From an uncultured Desulfocapsa sp. (GTDB taxonomy: Bacteria > Desulfobacterota > Desulfobulbia > Desulfobulbales > Desulfocapsaceae), in assembly GCA_947311475.1 (NCBI GenBank), contig CAMZLK010000147.1:1-42589 (forward strand): a stretch of DNA of 42,589 bases, given 5' to 3'. Under the pieces are notes generated by a model that searched no databases, was not told the DNA's origin, and saw nothing but the letters and a program-made list of their open reading frames with translations. A program made the translations under genes and the position numbers. Below, piece by piece: positions 8,031 through 16,448 of the stretch (position 1 is its first letter; every line of letters starts with the position of its first letter).

Positions 8031-8710
8031 GGAATACCCGCCAGCCTGCCATCTTCCATAATCATTTTTCGAGAGGCGGTTTCAGCAACCTTGTGATCAT
8101 GTGTAACAAGAATAATTGTGGCCCCCTTTTTATGAAGACGGCTGAAGAGCGTGAGAATTTCAGCACTTGTTGCAGAATCAAGATTTCCAGTGGGTTCATC
8201 TGCCAGGATAATTTTGGGTGTACAAACCACAGCTCGAGCAATGGCCACCCGCTGCCGTTCACCTCCTGAAAGAGAAGAGGGACGATGTCTTAGCCGGTGT
8301 GTTAGAGCAACCGCATCAAGTGCTTCCATAACCAGCTTTTTGCTTTGATCAGGATGAGCCCTTGAATACAAAAATGGCAACGCCACATTTTCATATACTG
8401 TGGCGTTGGGAAGAAGATTAAAATCCTGAAAAACAAACCCAATATAATTCAATCTCAATGCAGCGAGTTTGTTATCAGTCAGTCCCCTTACATTGTTCCC
8501 ATCAAGTTCATATGTTCCTTCTGTTACTGTATCAAGACAACCCAGGATATGGAGTAAAGTGGATTTCCCAGAACCGGAAGCACCCATGATTGCAATGAAT
8601 TCATTTTGATAAACAGAAAAATCGATGCCACGCAAGACAGCTACAGTCTGCCCTTCCATGGAATAACTCTTTGTCACATTCTCAAGTTTTACAATCGCTG
8701 TTACAGACAT
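8027..8710 (-). CDS. ABC transporter ATPase, MacB/LolD type
   Basis: A 227-residue ATPase complete for the LolD/FtsE/MacB class. Walker [10 protein letters not shown] lies at 43-51, the Q-loop at Gln95 in [11 protein letters not shown], the signature [14 protein letters not shown] at 147-160, Walker B IILADEP at 167-173, the D-loop in GNLDS, and the H-loop His204 in LVTHDH. It powers the permease translated directly after it (ATGA overlap), and the MacA-like adaptor gene ends 19 bases upstream. AAGGA lies a few bases before the ATG. The LolD family also includes lipoprotein-release and cell-division ATPases, but adjacency to an HlyD-type adaptor and a TolC homologue argues for a MacAB-TolC-type machine. 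Confidence 0.93.
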   Translation of the reverse strand: MSVTAIVKLENVTKSYSMEGQTVAVLRGIDFSVYQNEFIAIMGASGSGKSTLLHILGCLDTVTEGTYELDGNNVRGLTDNKLAALRLNYIGFVFQDFNLLPNATVYENVALPFLYSRAHPDQSKKLVMEALDAVALTHRLRHRPSSLSGGERQRVAIARAVVCTPKIILADEPTGNLDSATSAEILTLFSRLHKKGATIILVTHDHKVAETASRKMIMEDGRLAGIP

Positions 8711-8729
8711 ATAATCCTTATGGATTTTT

Positions 8730-10181
8730 CTATCGTGGAGGTACTACCAGGCTCACCCGATCCCCTTCCTGTAACCCGGAAAGGATTTCAATCTGCATCT
8801 CATTTTCCCGTCCGGTACTTATAATCACTTTTTCAGGGGAAGACGAAAAGGATGATAAAAGATAAGTAAAAGCTTTCCCGTCACTATCCTGAAAAACTGC
8901 CTGTACGGGAAGCAACAGTACGTCCTCTACCTTGTCTGCCTTTATGAGAACCCGTGCTGTCATTCCCGGCCTGAGACGTAAATCCTGACCTTCAAGGGCA
9001 AGCATCACCTGAAAGTATTTCCCGCCACGGCTTTCAGGCCCGCTTCCTGAAGCCAAAGCACCAATAAACTGAACCGTTGCCTTGAACCTGAGTGAAGGGT
9101 ATGCATCAATACGAACAGATGCCTCCTGGCCCACCTTCACCTTATGCAGATCCACTTCCCGCACCTTTGTTCTCACAATAAGTTGCGTAATATCTGGAAG
9201 ATACAAGATCGCCTGGTTCATCAGCACCGTATCACCTTCACGGGGTTTTCGTTTTTGGCCATCCCTGAAAGCCATGTAAAGAATTGCAATTCCAGAAAAA
9301 GGCGCACGAAGCACAGTATGGGCAAGTTCGGTATTGGCAAGACGAAGCGAGCTTTCAACAGTTTTCAGATGTGCTTTAGCCTGATTCAGTTCTGCACTTG
9401 CTTTGGCAATTTTAAAAACAGCCGCTTTTTCACTTTGCGAAAGGATAAGCTGACTATTCTCGACCTTTGCCTTGGCGGATTCTTCCATGGATGGGAGCAC
9501 ATAATCTCTGTAACTTTCAAATCTTCTTTTTGCTGCCTCTAATTTTTCACCATAGGTGGTGGCATTTTCTTTGGCCCGAACGAGCTCTGCGGGGTTATTA
9601 AACCCTTCTTTATCAAGCTTTTTTATTTCTTTGTAAAACGAGGCGTACCGCTCAGATTCTGCTTTGGCCTTTCCCATCTCTTCCTGGTACTGGGCAAGCT
9701 GCAATGGCCCATCCCCTTTAACAAGACGTTCAAGGTCAAGACTGGCTACTTTGAAATCATACTCACGTGCTGCAACATTCTGACTCACCTGATTCTTTTC
9801 CCAGGCCAATAATTGCTCAGATGCCTCAACAGCAGCAACCAGACTATCCACCTTTCCCTGGAGTCTGCGAACCTCCTCTTCAAAAGGGGAAGGATCAAGG
9901 CGAACCAGAACATCATTTTTCTCAACCCAGCTGCCATCTTTTATAAGAGATATAATCTTTCCCTTATTCCCTCGTATATCTGAGGAAACCATGTGGGATT
10001 TAGCGGCATCAATCACCCCTACCGTATGAATCGCAATTTCAAGGTTGCCTCGCCGTACCGTACTTACAAGTAGATCACCATCCGCCTCTGAAAGGGCATT
10101 TTGCTGTGGCATCAAAACGATCCCGAAACATAGCAGTGACAAGAAAACAATCAGTGTTAAATATTTCAAATTCACAATCAT
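8730..10181 (-). CDS. MacA/HlyD-family periplasmic adaptor protein
   Basis: A 483-residue membrane-fusion protein. One N-terminal helix (LTLIVFLSLLCFGIVLM, about 8-24) anchors it. A lipoyl-like half (GKIISLIKDGSWVEKNDVLV) follows near residues 73-92, then a long heptad-rich Ala/Glu/Lys coiled coil from about 100 to 280, the second lipoyl half (TELAHTVLRAPFSGIAILYM) and C-terminal beta-barrel and membrane-proximal domains (GMTARVLIKADKVEDVLLLP, then EIEILSGLQEGDRVSLVVPP). Adaptors of this type bridge a MacB permease to TolC. The hairpin is longer than in E. coli MacA (371 residues overall), with an inserted helical stretch at about 150-220. It overlaps the TolC gene by ATGA at 10178-10181. Confidence 0.9.
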   Translation of the reverse strand: MIVNLKYLTLIVFLSLLCFGIVLMPQQNALSEADGDLLVSTVRRGNLEIAIHTVGVIDAAKSHMVSSDIRGNKGKIISLIKDGSWVEKNDVLVRLDPSPFEEEVRRLQGKVDSLVAAVEASEQLLAWEKNQVSQNVAAREYDFKVASLDLERLVKGDGPLQLAQYQEEMGKAKAESERYASFYKEIKKLDKEGFNNPAELVRAKENATTYGEKLEAAKRRFESYRDYVLPSMEESAKAKVENSQLILSQSEKAAVFKIAKASAELNQAKAHLKTVESSLRLANTELAHTVLRAPFSGIAILYMAFRDGQKRKPREGDTVLMNQAILYLPDITQLIVRTKVREVDLHKVKVGQEASVRIDAYPSLRFKATVQFIGALASGSGPESRGGKYFQVMLALEGQDLRLRPGMTARVLIKADKVEDVLLLPVQAVFQDSDGKAFTYLLSSFSSSPEKVIISTGRENEMQIEILSGLQEGDRVSLVVPPR

Positions 10182-11608
10182 CGTGTAATCAAAGTTCCCA
10201 GTGCTGCCCGTAGTCTGTACTGTCCCACAATATAGTTTGTTTTTTCTGTTAGCAAATTCGCGCTCGCTCGCTGCAATTCAGTTTCTGATTCGATAAAATC
10301 AAAATTACCTCCCATACCATGGGAGAATTTTATTTCCGCTAATCGCTTCTTGCCCCGAGCCTGAACTATCTGTTTCTTCCTTAAACGAATACTTTGAGCT
10401 TCTTTTTCCAGAGCAGTCAGGCGGTTCTTCACTTCTGTTCGAATGAGATCACGCTGCGTTTCCTGCTTCAACTGCATGCGGCGGACATTAAGTAGACTCT
10501 GCTGGTAAGAAGCCTTTTCTGCGCTTCTTGAAAAATCGGTATCGCTGGTAAAACCGATACTCCAGTAATCATCAAAAAAAGTGTCTGATGCATCAATGCT
10601 TTCCAGAAAAACGTTTTTCCGATAACTGGCCACAAAATTTACATCAGGTAGGATACGTTTTTCAGCAACTCTGGCTTTTCTTCTGGCTTCAACAAGATCG
10701 GCTGTGGCCTGCTCAATCTCAAGTCTATTTTCAAGTGCAATCTGCTCTGCTTCTTCGAGCCCAATTTTTGTAAGTTCGTATGATAAGGGTATATCAATTT
10801 CCAGATCGGTTTCAATGGGAAGAGCTAAAAGAACTTTCAATCTATCAAGTGAGGCCTGATGTTTCTGAATGGCAGCAGCCAGCTGATCCTGAACATCTTT
10901 TTGACGAATTTGTGCCCTGTAAGTATCAATTTGATTCCCTAACCCTGTTTTTTCCATGATCTCTATGGTGGCTACATGCTTCAAAAGACGCTTGTTTTGC
11001 TCAATGTATAAATCCACAAGAGTCTGCTGTCTCACAACTTCATAAGAAAGAGTCACTGTTTCTAAGATCTTTTCCACTTCTGCCAGATACACATTTCTGA
11101 TACTGGATTCCAGGGCAAACCCTGCCGAGTATACAGGGTCATAATTAAATTCTTTACCAAAACCACGAAAAAGAGGTACCGAAAGGGTGACACCAACTCC
11201 TGAAGAAACATTATCATCATTCAAATATGCAATAGATGGTGTAAAAGATGTTTCTATGCCCAGGCTGTTTTTTTTGGATATCTTCCCTGAAATTCCACTT
11301 GCCCGATCCGTGGAGTTTCCATTTTTAGAAAGCCCCACGTTGGCAACAGGACGAACTTTCCAGTCAAATTCTGACTCTGCACGTAACAAAGAGTATTGGT
11401 TGTTTTGAACCAATAGTGCATTCTGCAATAATTGCCGATTTGCAGATCTTGCCTGGCTGATAATTTGACCAAGGTTCAGGACGAGTTTTGCAGAGACATC
11501 AGAGGGGGATTTTGTTTCCTTGGCAATGGAACTTCCTGGTATATAGCATAAAAAGGCTATCCCAATAAAACTGTAAATAAAAAGATGTGTTCCGATGCTC
11601 AACCTCAT
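10178..11608 (-). CDS. TolC-family outer-membrane efflux channel
   Basis: A 476-residue protein with an N-terminal hydrophobic signal-like segment (IGTHLFIYSFIGIAFLCYIP, about 5-24). The body is typical of outer-membrane efflux proteins: two repeats of long amphipathic helices rich in Gln, Glu, Arg and Ala, with beta-strand segments between (VTLSVPLFRGFGKEFNYDPV in the first repeat, DYWSIGFTSDTDFSRSAEKA in the second). Trimers of such proteins span the outer membrane and reach into the periplasm. It overlaps both neighbours by ATGA (10178-10181 and 11605-11608), so its translation is tied to the adaptor and the flippase-like protein, supporting a tripartite exporter. The exported molecule is unknown. 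No lipobox cysteine is evident, unlike the OprM/CusC class. Confidence 0.9.
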   Translation of the reverse strand: MRLSIGTHLFIYSFIGIAFLCYIPGSSIAKETKSPSDVSAKLVLNLGQIISQARSANRQLLQNALLVQNNQYSLLRAESEFDWKVRPVANVGLSKNGNSTDRASGISGKISKKNSLGIETSFTPSIAYLNDDNVSSGVGVTLSVPLFRGFGKEFNYDPVYSAGFALESSIRNVYLAEVEKILETVTLSYEVVRQQTLVDLYIEQNKRLLKHVATIEIMEKTGLGNQIDTYRAQIRQKDVQDQLAAAIQKHQASLDRLKVLLALPIETDLEIDIPLSYELTKIGLEEAEQIALENRLEIEQATADLVEARRKARVAEKRILPDVNFVASYRKNVFLESIDASDTFFDDYWSIGFTSDTDFSRSAEKASYQQSLLNVRRMQLKQETQRDLIRTEVKNRLTALEKEAQSIRLRKKQIVQARGKKRLAEIKFSHGMGGNFDFIESETELQRASANLLTEKTNYIVGQYRLRAALGTLITR

Positions 11609-12612
11609 CTCTCCATCCCCACCTCTTCCTGTTTTATATTAGAAGTTCCAGCAGGTTCTCTTGAAAGTAACGGATATAAAACCCCGCCAAGTCCTGCATC
11701 AAAAAATATTTTGACCCGCATCAGTAGAGCTGTGGAAAGAGCCAAAGCACTACTGTAACCTGAGAGCTCAAAGATAAAAACAAAGGCAAATTCCATGAGC
11801 CCAATCCCTCCAATGGAAATGGGTAAATTCATGATAAACATGATCAGTGGTACAGCCACCAGGATTTCCTGGAATTGAACTTCTGTACCAAAGGCCAATG
11901 CCGTCACATAAACATTCAGCACAGCCAGAAAATAAAACACAAAGGTATTTAGTAGTGCAATCAACAATGCTAATCGATCATCCCGATACTCAACTACTGC
12001 ACCGTGGAGTTTATCAAGTTTCGCCAATATTTTATCAACAAGTGCGGTACGTCCACTTAACAACTTCGTCAAAAATCGATACGGTCTCTCATCTACAATC
12101 ATCCAAATCAGCCCGGCACTTGCTGTTACCGCTACAAGCAGACTCACAGTCATCCAGGCAACGGACAAAAGTTCACGCTGCATAAAAAGAGCAACAATGG
12201 TAAGCAGGAAGAGGATCACCATTCCTGAGAAGCGTTCAATAAAGACAGAAGCAGCGGCCTCTGCACGTTTCCCTGTTATTTTACCAAGTTCATGGATACG
12301 AATGAGATCACCGCCCATTGAAGTCGGTAAAAACAGGCTGAAAAAGATCCCTATCATATACAGACCCCAGGACCTGAAAAGACTTACCTTAACGCCACGT
12401 GAACGCAGAAGTAAATACCATTTGAAGGCACTGGAAAGATTAAGCAGAAAGGAGACGAAAAAGGACAGCAGCACTAGAGGAATACTCACTGAACGCAACA
12501 GCACAAAAAGGTCTGCACGTTTTGCAGCGTCAAATATCCCCACTTTCTGCAGAACATACAGAAGTAGAATGGCGGTCATCAACAATCGGAGGATATATTT
12601 CAGTCGTTTCAT
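11605..12612 (-). CDS. Lysylphosphatidylglycerol-synthase-TM-region/YbhN/AglD-like integral membrane protein
   Basis: A 335-residue polytopic protein of the flippase-like family (Pfam LPG_synthase_TM; older name UPF0104). Hydrophobic segments include about 10-25, 38-60 (with a Ser-Ala-Phe-Lys turn), 78-98, 125-145, 150-172 and several after 215. Typical sequence features are SSAFKWYLLLRSRG, FFSLFLPTSMGGDLIRIHEL and PISIGGIGLMEFAFVFIFEL. Family members are proposed to move lipids or lipid-linked sugars, but no activity is firmly shown for the bacterial YbhN type. It begins the unit that includes the MacAB-TolC-like genes. A strong minus-strand terminator lies about 40 bases upstream, so a promoter must sit in that small gap or expression depends on readthrough. 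No convincing ribosome binding site precedes the ATG. Confidence 0.85.
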   Translation of the reverse strand: MKRLKYILRLLMTAILLLYVLQKVGIFDAAKRADLFVLLRSVSIPLVLLSFFVSFLLNLSSAFKWYLLLRSRGVKVSLFRSWGLYMIGIFFSLFLPTSMGGDLIRIHELGKITGKRAEAAASVFIERFSGMVILFLLTIVALFMQRELLSVAWMTVSLLVAVTASAGLIWMIVDERPYRFLTKLLSGRTALVDKILAKLDKLHGAVVEYRDDRLALLIALLNTFVFYFLAVLNVYVTALAFGTEVQFQEILVAVPLIMFIMNLPISIGGIGLMEFAFVFIFELSGYSSALALSTALLMRVKIFFDAGLGGVLYPLLSREPAGTSNIKQEEVGMER

Positions 12613-12647
12613 CGCGGTTAGGAGAAGCTATGTACAGAGTGGTATAA

Positions 12648-12690
12648 ACAAAAAAAAGCAAGGGACAGCATTAACTGCCACCCTTGCTTT
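12648..12690 (-). terminator. Rho-independent terminator after the secreted Gly-rich protein gene
   Basis: On the minus strand AAAGCAAGGG and CCCTTGCTTT form a perfect 10-base stem with a 16-base loop, followed by TTTTTTTTG-type sequence (a run of eight T counting the stem end). This is a textbook intrinsic terminator and separates the 12833-13501 gene and everything before it from the flippase/TolC/MacAB unit. On the plus strand the stem is followed by CTATTTTTAC, so it may also work weakly the other way. Confidence 0.82.
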
Positions 12691-12777
12691 CTATTTTTAC
12701 TCTGTATTGATGTTACTATCAATTAATACATCCCAACGCCTTAATTCAAGAAATCAGGAAGAGGGGATCTTCACTCC

Positions 12778-12834
12778 AGGAACGTGTTCGAGAATAGGCA
12801 TTTTGAGCAAAAGGGCATTCTCGGACAAGCTCCT
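12778..12834. mobile_element. Short inverted-repeat element, copy 1 (MITE-like, core deleted)
   Basis: The two ends are inverted copies: AGGAACGTGTTCGAGAAT on the left, and on the right the reverse complement AGGAGCTTGTCCGAGAAT, 14 of 18 identical. The ends match those of the 141-base element at 13569-13709, so this is a version lacking the inner palindrome. Its right edge falls on the stop codon (TAG at 12833-12835) of the adjacent gene, so insertion may have set that gene's 3' end. The 90 bases between it and the terminator hold nothing I recognise. Confidence 0.65.
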
Positions 12835-13501
12835 AGCGTGAAAGAGTCAATAACCATTGTGTATCAGCGCTCATATGAATCACAGAATAAACACCTGGAG
12901 AAAAAGAACCTCCGTAATGCGAGCCATGATCAGTGTTTATTTTCAATTGATAACCATTAATACTCCAGCTACCGCCGCCAACATAATGTTCTCCTGAGCT
13001 TATATTAATATCATAGCCAATAGAGCCACCATCATAGAGGTGATAGGTTCCTGTATACGTTCTTCCGCTTCCGGGTTGTTCTCCTGCGGCATGCCAAGCT
13101 GACACCAACTGTCCTGCAGTAGGAGGGGCAGCAGAATCGCCACCACTACTACCGCCACTGGTTCCAGTATTTACGTCAATTGTACCAGCAGCGCTACCAG
13201 TATCATCACCACCGCCACCACTACCCAATGCCACGGCACCGCCTAACAGAACAACAGCTCCAGCACCAATACCAACCCATGCTCCTGTTGACAGAGAAGA
13301 ATCGTACGTAGTAACTTTCGGAAGAACGGTTGCATTATCTGGGGTTTTATCAACTACAACTTTATTTTTCTCTACAGGCAGTTCCACCGGTACACTTTCT
13401 GGCGCAGCTGCAGCCTGACAGAATGAGATTTGTACGGGAAGTAGTGAGATTGCAGCAACTAACATGGGTGTTAATACCCTTGACATTGGAGTGTTTTTCA
13501 T
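12833..13501 (-). CDS. Secreted or membrane-anchored Gly-rich protein of unknown function
   Basis: A 222-residue protein I do not recognise. It has a signal peptide (basic MKNTPMSR, then VLTPMLVAAISLLPVQISFC, with Ala-Ala-Ala-Ala after it). An acidic/Lys linker follows, then a transmembrane-like segment (WVGIGAGAVVLLGGAVALGS, about 74-93), a Gly/Ser/Asp-rich stretch with GGGGDD and SGGSSGG, and a C-terminal domain of about 90 residues rich in Gly, Tyr, Ser and His that looks like short beta strands (GTYHLYDGGSIGYDINISSG). The composition differs from its neighbours. It is bracketed by two copies of the inverted-repeat element, and its stop codon lies at the edge of copy 1. It has its own terminator. 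It may be a surface or matrix protein that came in as a cassette, but that is inference. Confidence 0.75.
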   Translation of the reverse strand: MKNTPMSRVLTPMLVAAISLLPVQISFCQAAAAPESVPVELPVEKNKVVVDKTPDNATVLPKVTTYDSSLSTGAWVGIGAGAVVLLGGAVALGSGGGGDDTGSAAGTIDVNTGTSGGSSGGDSAAPPTAGQLVSAWHAAGEQPGSGRTYTGTYHLYDGGSIGYDINISSGEHYVGGGSWSINGYQLKINTDHGSHYGGSFSPGVYSVIHMSADTQWLLTLSR

Positions 13502-13568
13502 TGGTTTTTTCCAGCAGAATTAAATTTCCAGAATATGCTCTATGCAAACGAATGCGAGCATACACCTA

Positions 13569-13709
13569 GGAGCCTGTCCGAGAATGCCCTTTTGCCCAAA
13601 CTCTTCAGAATTTTCAAAAAATAATGCTCGCAATATCACGCATATGGCTGTGCTTATTTTTCAAAAATTCTTCGATTTTGGCCAAAATGCCTATTCTCGG
13701 ACAGGCTCC
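13569..13709. mobile_element. Palindromic MITE-like element, copy 2 (full length)
   Basis: The ends are inverted repeats GGAGCCTGTCCGAGAAT and ATTCTCGGACAGGCTCC, identical over 17 bases. The interior (TTTTGCCCAAACTC.. to ..CGATTTTGGCCAAAA) also folds back on itself imperfectly, so the whole 141 bases can form one long hairpin. There is no coding capacity. Related ends occur at 12778-12834 and a one-ended fragment at 34258-34301. It fills most of the gap between the Gly-rich protein gene and the AlgX-like gene. No parent transposase is in the window. Confidence 0.75.
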
Positions 13710-13750
13710 CCAGTGACAAAAGATTCATTTTCAAAACCGACAATAGTGCG

Positions 13751-14776
13751 TTATTTCTTTTTTGCAATAGGAATCTTTCTCCATCCACCACTCCCTGTCA
13801 ACTCTCTGGCACTCAAACACCAAAGCACAATTCTCTTCTTTTCAAGAAAAAGCTTATCTTTCCGTGACCGTTGATATAATTTTATTCTACTTGGTGTTGC
13901 TCCGGAGCCCCTCACACCAAGAAGATCTACAGGGAATTTAATATCAGCGTTTAATTGATCAAACAAGCCTGCGCCACGACTGTGCAAATCACCGCCAACA
14001 GAAAAAACGAGAATGTGACTATCACCAAGGAGCAATACAGGACTATCCGGATCTACGACTTCCGCCTTTCCCGTTGCGCTGTCTGTCACAAAATCCAGAG
14101 AAAGCCTCTCTTTGGTATCTGATTTTTCCATGACCGAGAGATCTCCATGGATGACAATTTCCTGGGTTGCTTTTACATAAGTTTTTTTATTCACCCTCGC
14201 ATACCATTCACTTTTTTGAATTTCTTTGCTGAATTCATTTGCTACAATGCTTAACCCGGCACCTGAATAGTGGGTATCTGTTTTGCAATAGAGTCGATCT
14301 TTATTCTTAGCACTTCTAAACAATGGTATTAGATTCAATACCTGAACCCCCTGTGTTGAGAGCTCTGCAAAGAATTCGGTGTACATTCTATCGAGCGCTG
14401 ATACCATTTCCGGGCTAATCACAACGGGAAGTTTATCGCTGTTAATAAGCGCTTTTGGAGGAATGGGCGCAAAAATCAGTTGGATATCTCTGGCTTTGAG
14501 CTGTTGGTTAAAATCCACAATGGCAGGAATTGGATCTGCGTATTCTGGTTTTGTGACCTTACTGCTCTCGCGCACAGCCTTGCCGTAAAAAGCCTTACTA
14601 CCAAGGTGTTCCAGCTCTTCCTTTAGAAAAAGCCAGCCATCTTTTCCTTGAACAACACCATTTTCATCGGCAGCAGCAGCAAGACTCAGCATCTGTTGCT
14701 GGGCGGTCTCAGCCAATGCACTACTCCCCCCCCAAAAAAGAAGTAATAGTGACACAATTATAGTGAAATATTTCAT
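13751..14776 (-). CDS. AlgX/AlgJ-type SGNH-fold polysaccharide O-acetyltransferase, secreted
   Basis: With the ATG at 14776 the protein has 341 residues. That start is favoured over the longer frame to 14794 because GGGGGGAG lies eight bases upstream and it gives the usual 4-base ATGA overlap with the gene before. A signal peptide (MKYFTIIVSLLLLFWGGSSA) precedes a periplasmic domain. It has the AlgX/AlgJ catalytic set: DxH in KTDTHYS (Asp167, His169) and the serine in LLLGDSH (Ser253). KDGWLFL (46-52) is a typical early motif. Such proteins transfer acetyl from the MBOAT partner to polymer in the periplasm. An 8-base G run (14726-14733) lies in the signal peptide codons, so slippage would switch off the product. 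The Gly-rich protein gene and element copy 2 lie downstream. Confidence 0.85.
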   Translation of the reverse strand: MKYFTIIVSLLLLFWGGSSALAETAQQQMLSLAAAADENGVVQGKDGWLFLKEELEHLGSKAFYGKAVRESSKVTKPEYADPIPAIVDFNQQLKARDIQLIFAPIPPKALINSDKLPVVISPEMVSALDRMYTEFFAELSTQGVQVLNLIPLFRSAKNKDRLYCKTDTHYSGAGLSIVANEFSKEIQKSEWYARVNKKTYVKATQEIVIHGDLSVMEKSDTKERLSLDFVTDSATGKAEVVDPDSPVLLLGDSHILVFSVGGDLHSRGAGLFDQLNADIKFPVDLLGVRGSGATPSRIKLYQRSRKDKLFLEKKRIVLWCLSARELTGSGGWRKIPIAKKK

Positions 14777-16446
14777 TGTAATAGCTCCCCCCAAACGGGT
14801 AGTTCAAGTTCAATCATTTCATCATTAAGTGTAGAACGGCGATAAGACGAATATTTCCCCTGTACCATATCCCAATCCATAAGCCTTATTTTAATTTGCT
14901 CACCAGTGCGTATTTTGGCAAGGGCACCAAGAACGTTATCACGCATTCCCCAACCATAAACCAGACTCTGACCATATTCTTCACCTGTTACCATATCATG
15001 GATATTATCAAGGTGCAGGGTCACAACATTGTCTTTATAAGGAACTGAACCTGGTACAGGGGAACTTGCTATTTCGACAACCACAGCTGTGACATCTCTT
15101 TGCTCATTTGGAGGTGGTGTATAGAAATCGCTTTCAGGTTTTTCATGCAACTTCAAAGAGATCTTTTTCCAGTTCCCCGACGCAAGCTCCCTTGCGGCAA
15201 ATTGCCATATTAACACTTTCTTTCCGGACAATCTATCCCTGCCGCGAGTAAGCTCTTTCGCTAGCATTTCCCGGGTTGCAAAGGCCCCTGAATCATTTTG
15301 CAATATAAGATCAATCGGTTGTTGCAGCATAAAACTGAGTTGTTCTCCAAAACCCGCGCCTTCACCCCAGCCCATACCAGACAATGAATAAATATTTGAA
15401 AAGGAATCTCCAAGGAGCAGCACCTCGGCATCAGTTGTTGCCTGCCACAATTCATCCGAACGAGTTATCACCGGGTGAAGGTTTACTTCTTCTTTTCTGT
15501 AAAGTTCAATCTGTTCAGGAATCCGAAGCATAACATCAATATCTCCTCTATTACTAAGACGCTTCTGCTGATGGATGTAGCTATTTGCACCTGGAGATAA
15601 TGAAACGTTTGAATGAATAAAGGCGGCAAGTTTCTCAGCTACCAGTTCCATGGCTTCAGGACGCCAATGGGTGTCTGTTTTTAAGTACACTGTGCTCCGA
15701 TGTTCTTTTTGATAATTCTGCAACACAGGCGCCGGGTCAAAAATCGGGATTCCGACCGCCCTCATCCTGGAAAGAAAGTCGTCCCAGGATCTGTTCTGCA
15801 GTGGAGAATGATAGGAGCCAGAAGCAAAAAATTCGGGATGAAGACTTGCCTTAATTGGAGTGGGTACAAGGATGAGTTGAATCCCACGATTGTTAAGTTG
15901 TGCATGGAATTCAGTAATCGCCCGAATTGGATCAGGCTCTATGGATGCTTCCCAAACCTTCCCGCCTTCACTTCGCAGAGCCAACTGGTTCTGATCAAGA
16001 AATCCGGGCCCTATGAGATAGTCCATATCTGGTCGATAAAAAAGCCAGGAATCTTTTCCCGGATACACCTTTTCATTTCCGTAACCCAGCTTAAGCAATA
16101 CCTGCTGACCTGGTGCTAATAAATAGGTGCGGAGAAAACTCTCTTCTTCCAGTTGCTTTTCAAAAGTATCCATACGCTCAAGCAACTGATTGTTTCGATT
16201 TTTGATAGTCGAAAAAAAGGATTCTTCCTGCAATTTATTTGTTCGATTCTCACAAAACAGGTTCTGTAAAGAGTCGAGAAATGAAGTTTGATCAGGGTTT
16301 ATCTGATTTATTACAATCTGTACAACAGGGACAGTTACGATACAAAATATAAAACAGAACACAATGGACTTTGCCAACACTCCGGATATGGTGGTGTGGC
16401 CGACCTCAAGAGCTGCAAGCTCCTCTCTGTTCAGTTTACTGCTCAT
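14773..16446 (-). CDS. AlgJ-type SGNH-fold O-acetyltransferase with N-terminal membrane anchor
   Basis: A 557-residue protein with one N-terminal helix (about 27-47), a helical, probably coiled-coil, linker (70-105) and an AlgJ/AlgX-like domain. Catalytic motifs are visible: KTDTHW (Asp258, His260) and LLLGDSFSNIY (Ser348). KDSWLFYRPD at 131-140 matches the usual early motif. The C-terminal 150 residues (from about 410) look like a separate beta-rich module with a late GKYSSYRRSTL stretch, longer than classical AlgJ, and could bind carbohydrate. It sits two bases after the MBOAT gene and overlaps the AlgX-like gene by ATGA. The arrangement MBOAT, AlgJ, AlgX is that of alginate-type acetylation sets. 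Which sugar is acylated is unknown. Confidence 0.85.
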   Translation of the reverse strand: MSSKLNREELAALEVGHTTISGVLAKSIVFCFIFCIVTVPVVQIVINQINPDQTSFLDSLQNLFCENRTNKLQEESFFSTIKNRNNQLLERMDTFEKQLEEESFLRTYLLAPGQQVLLKLGYGNEKVYPGKDSWLFYRPDMDYLIGPGFLDQNQLALRSEGGKVWEASIEPDPIRAITEFHAQLNNRGIQLILVPTPIKASLHPEFFASGSYHSPLQNRSWDDFLSRMRAVGIPIFDPAPVLQNYQKEHRSTVYLKTDTHWRPEAMELVAEKLAAFIHSNVSLSPGANSYIHQQKRLSNRGDIDVMLRIPEQIELYRKEEVNLHPVITRSDELWQATTDAEVLLLGDSFSNIYSLSGMGWGEGAGFGEQLSFMLQQPIDLILQNDSGAFATREMLAKELTRGRDRLSGKKVLIWQFAARELASGNWKKISLKLHEKPESDFYTPPPNEQRDVTAVVVEIASSPVPGSVPYKDNVVTLHLDNIHDMVTGEEYGQSLVYGWGMRDNVLGALAKIRTGEQIKIRLMDWDMVQGKYSSYRRSTLNDEMIELELPVWGELLQ

Positions 16447-16448
16447 CG

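Noticed and set aside
12197..12841. Long plus-strand open frame opposite the flippase-like gene
   Set aside because: It crosses the terminator and MITE-like copy, has no domain pattern, and shadows a clear membrane protein.
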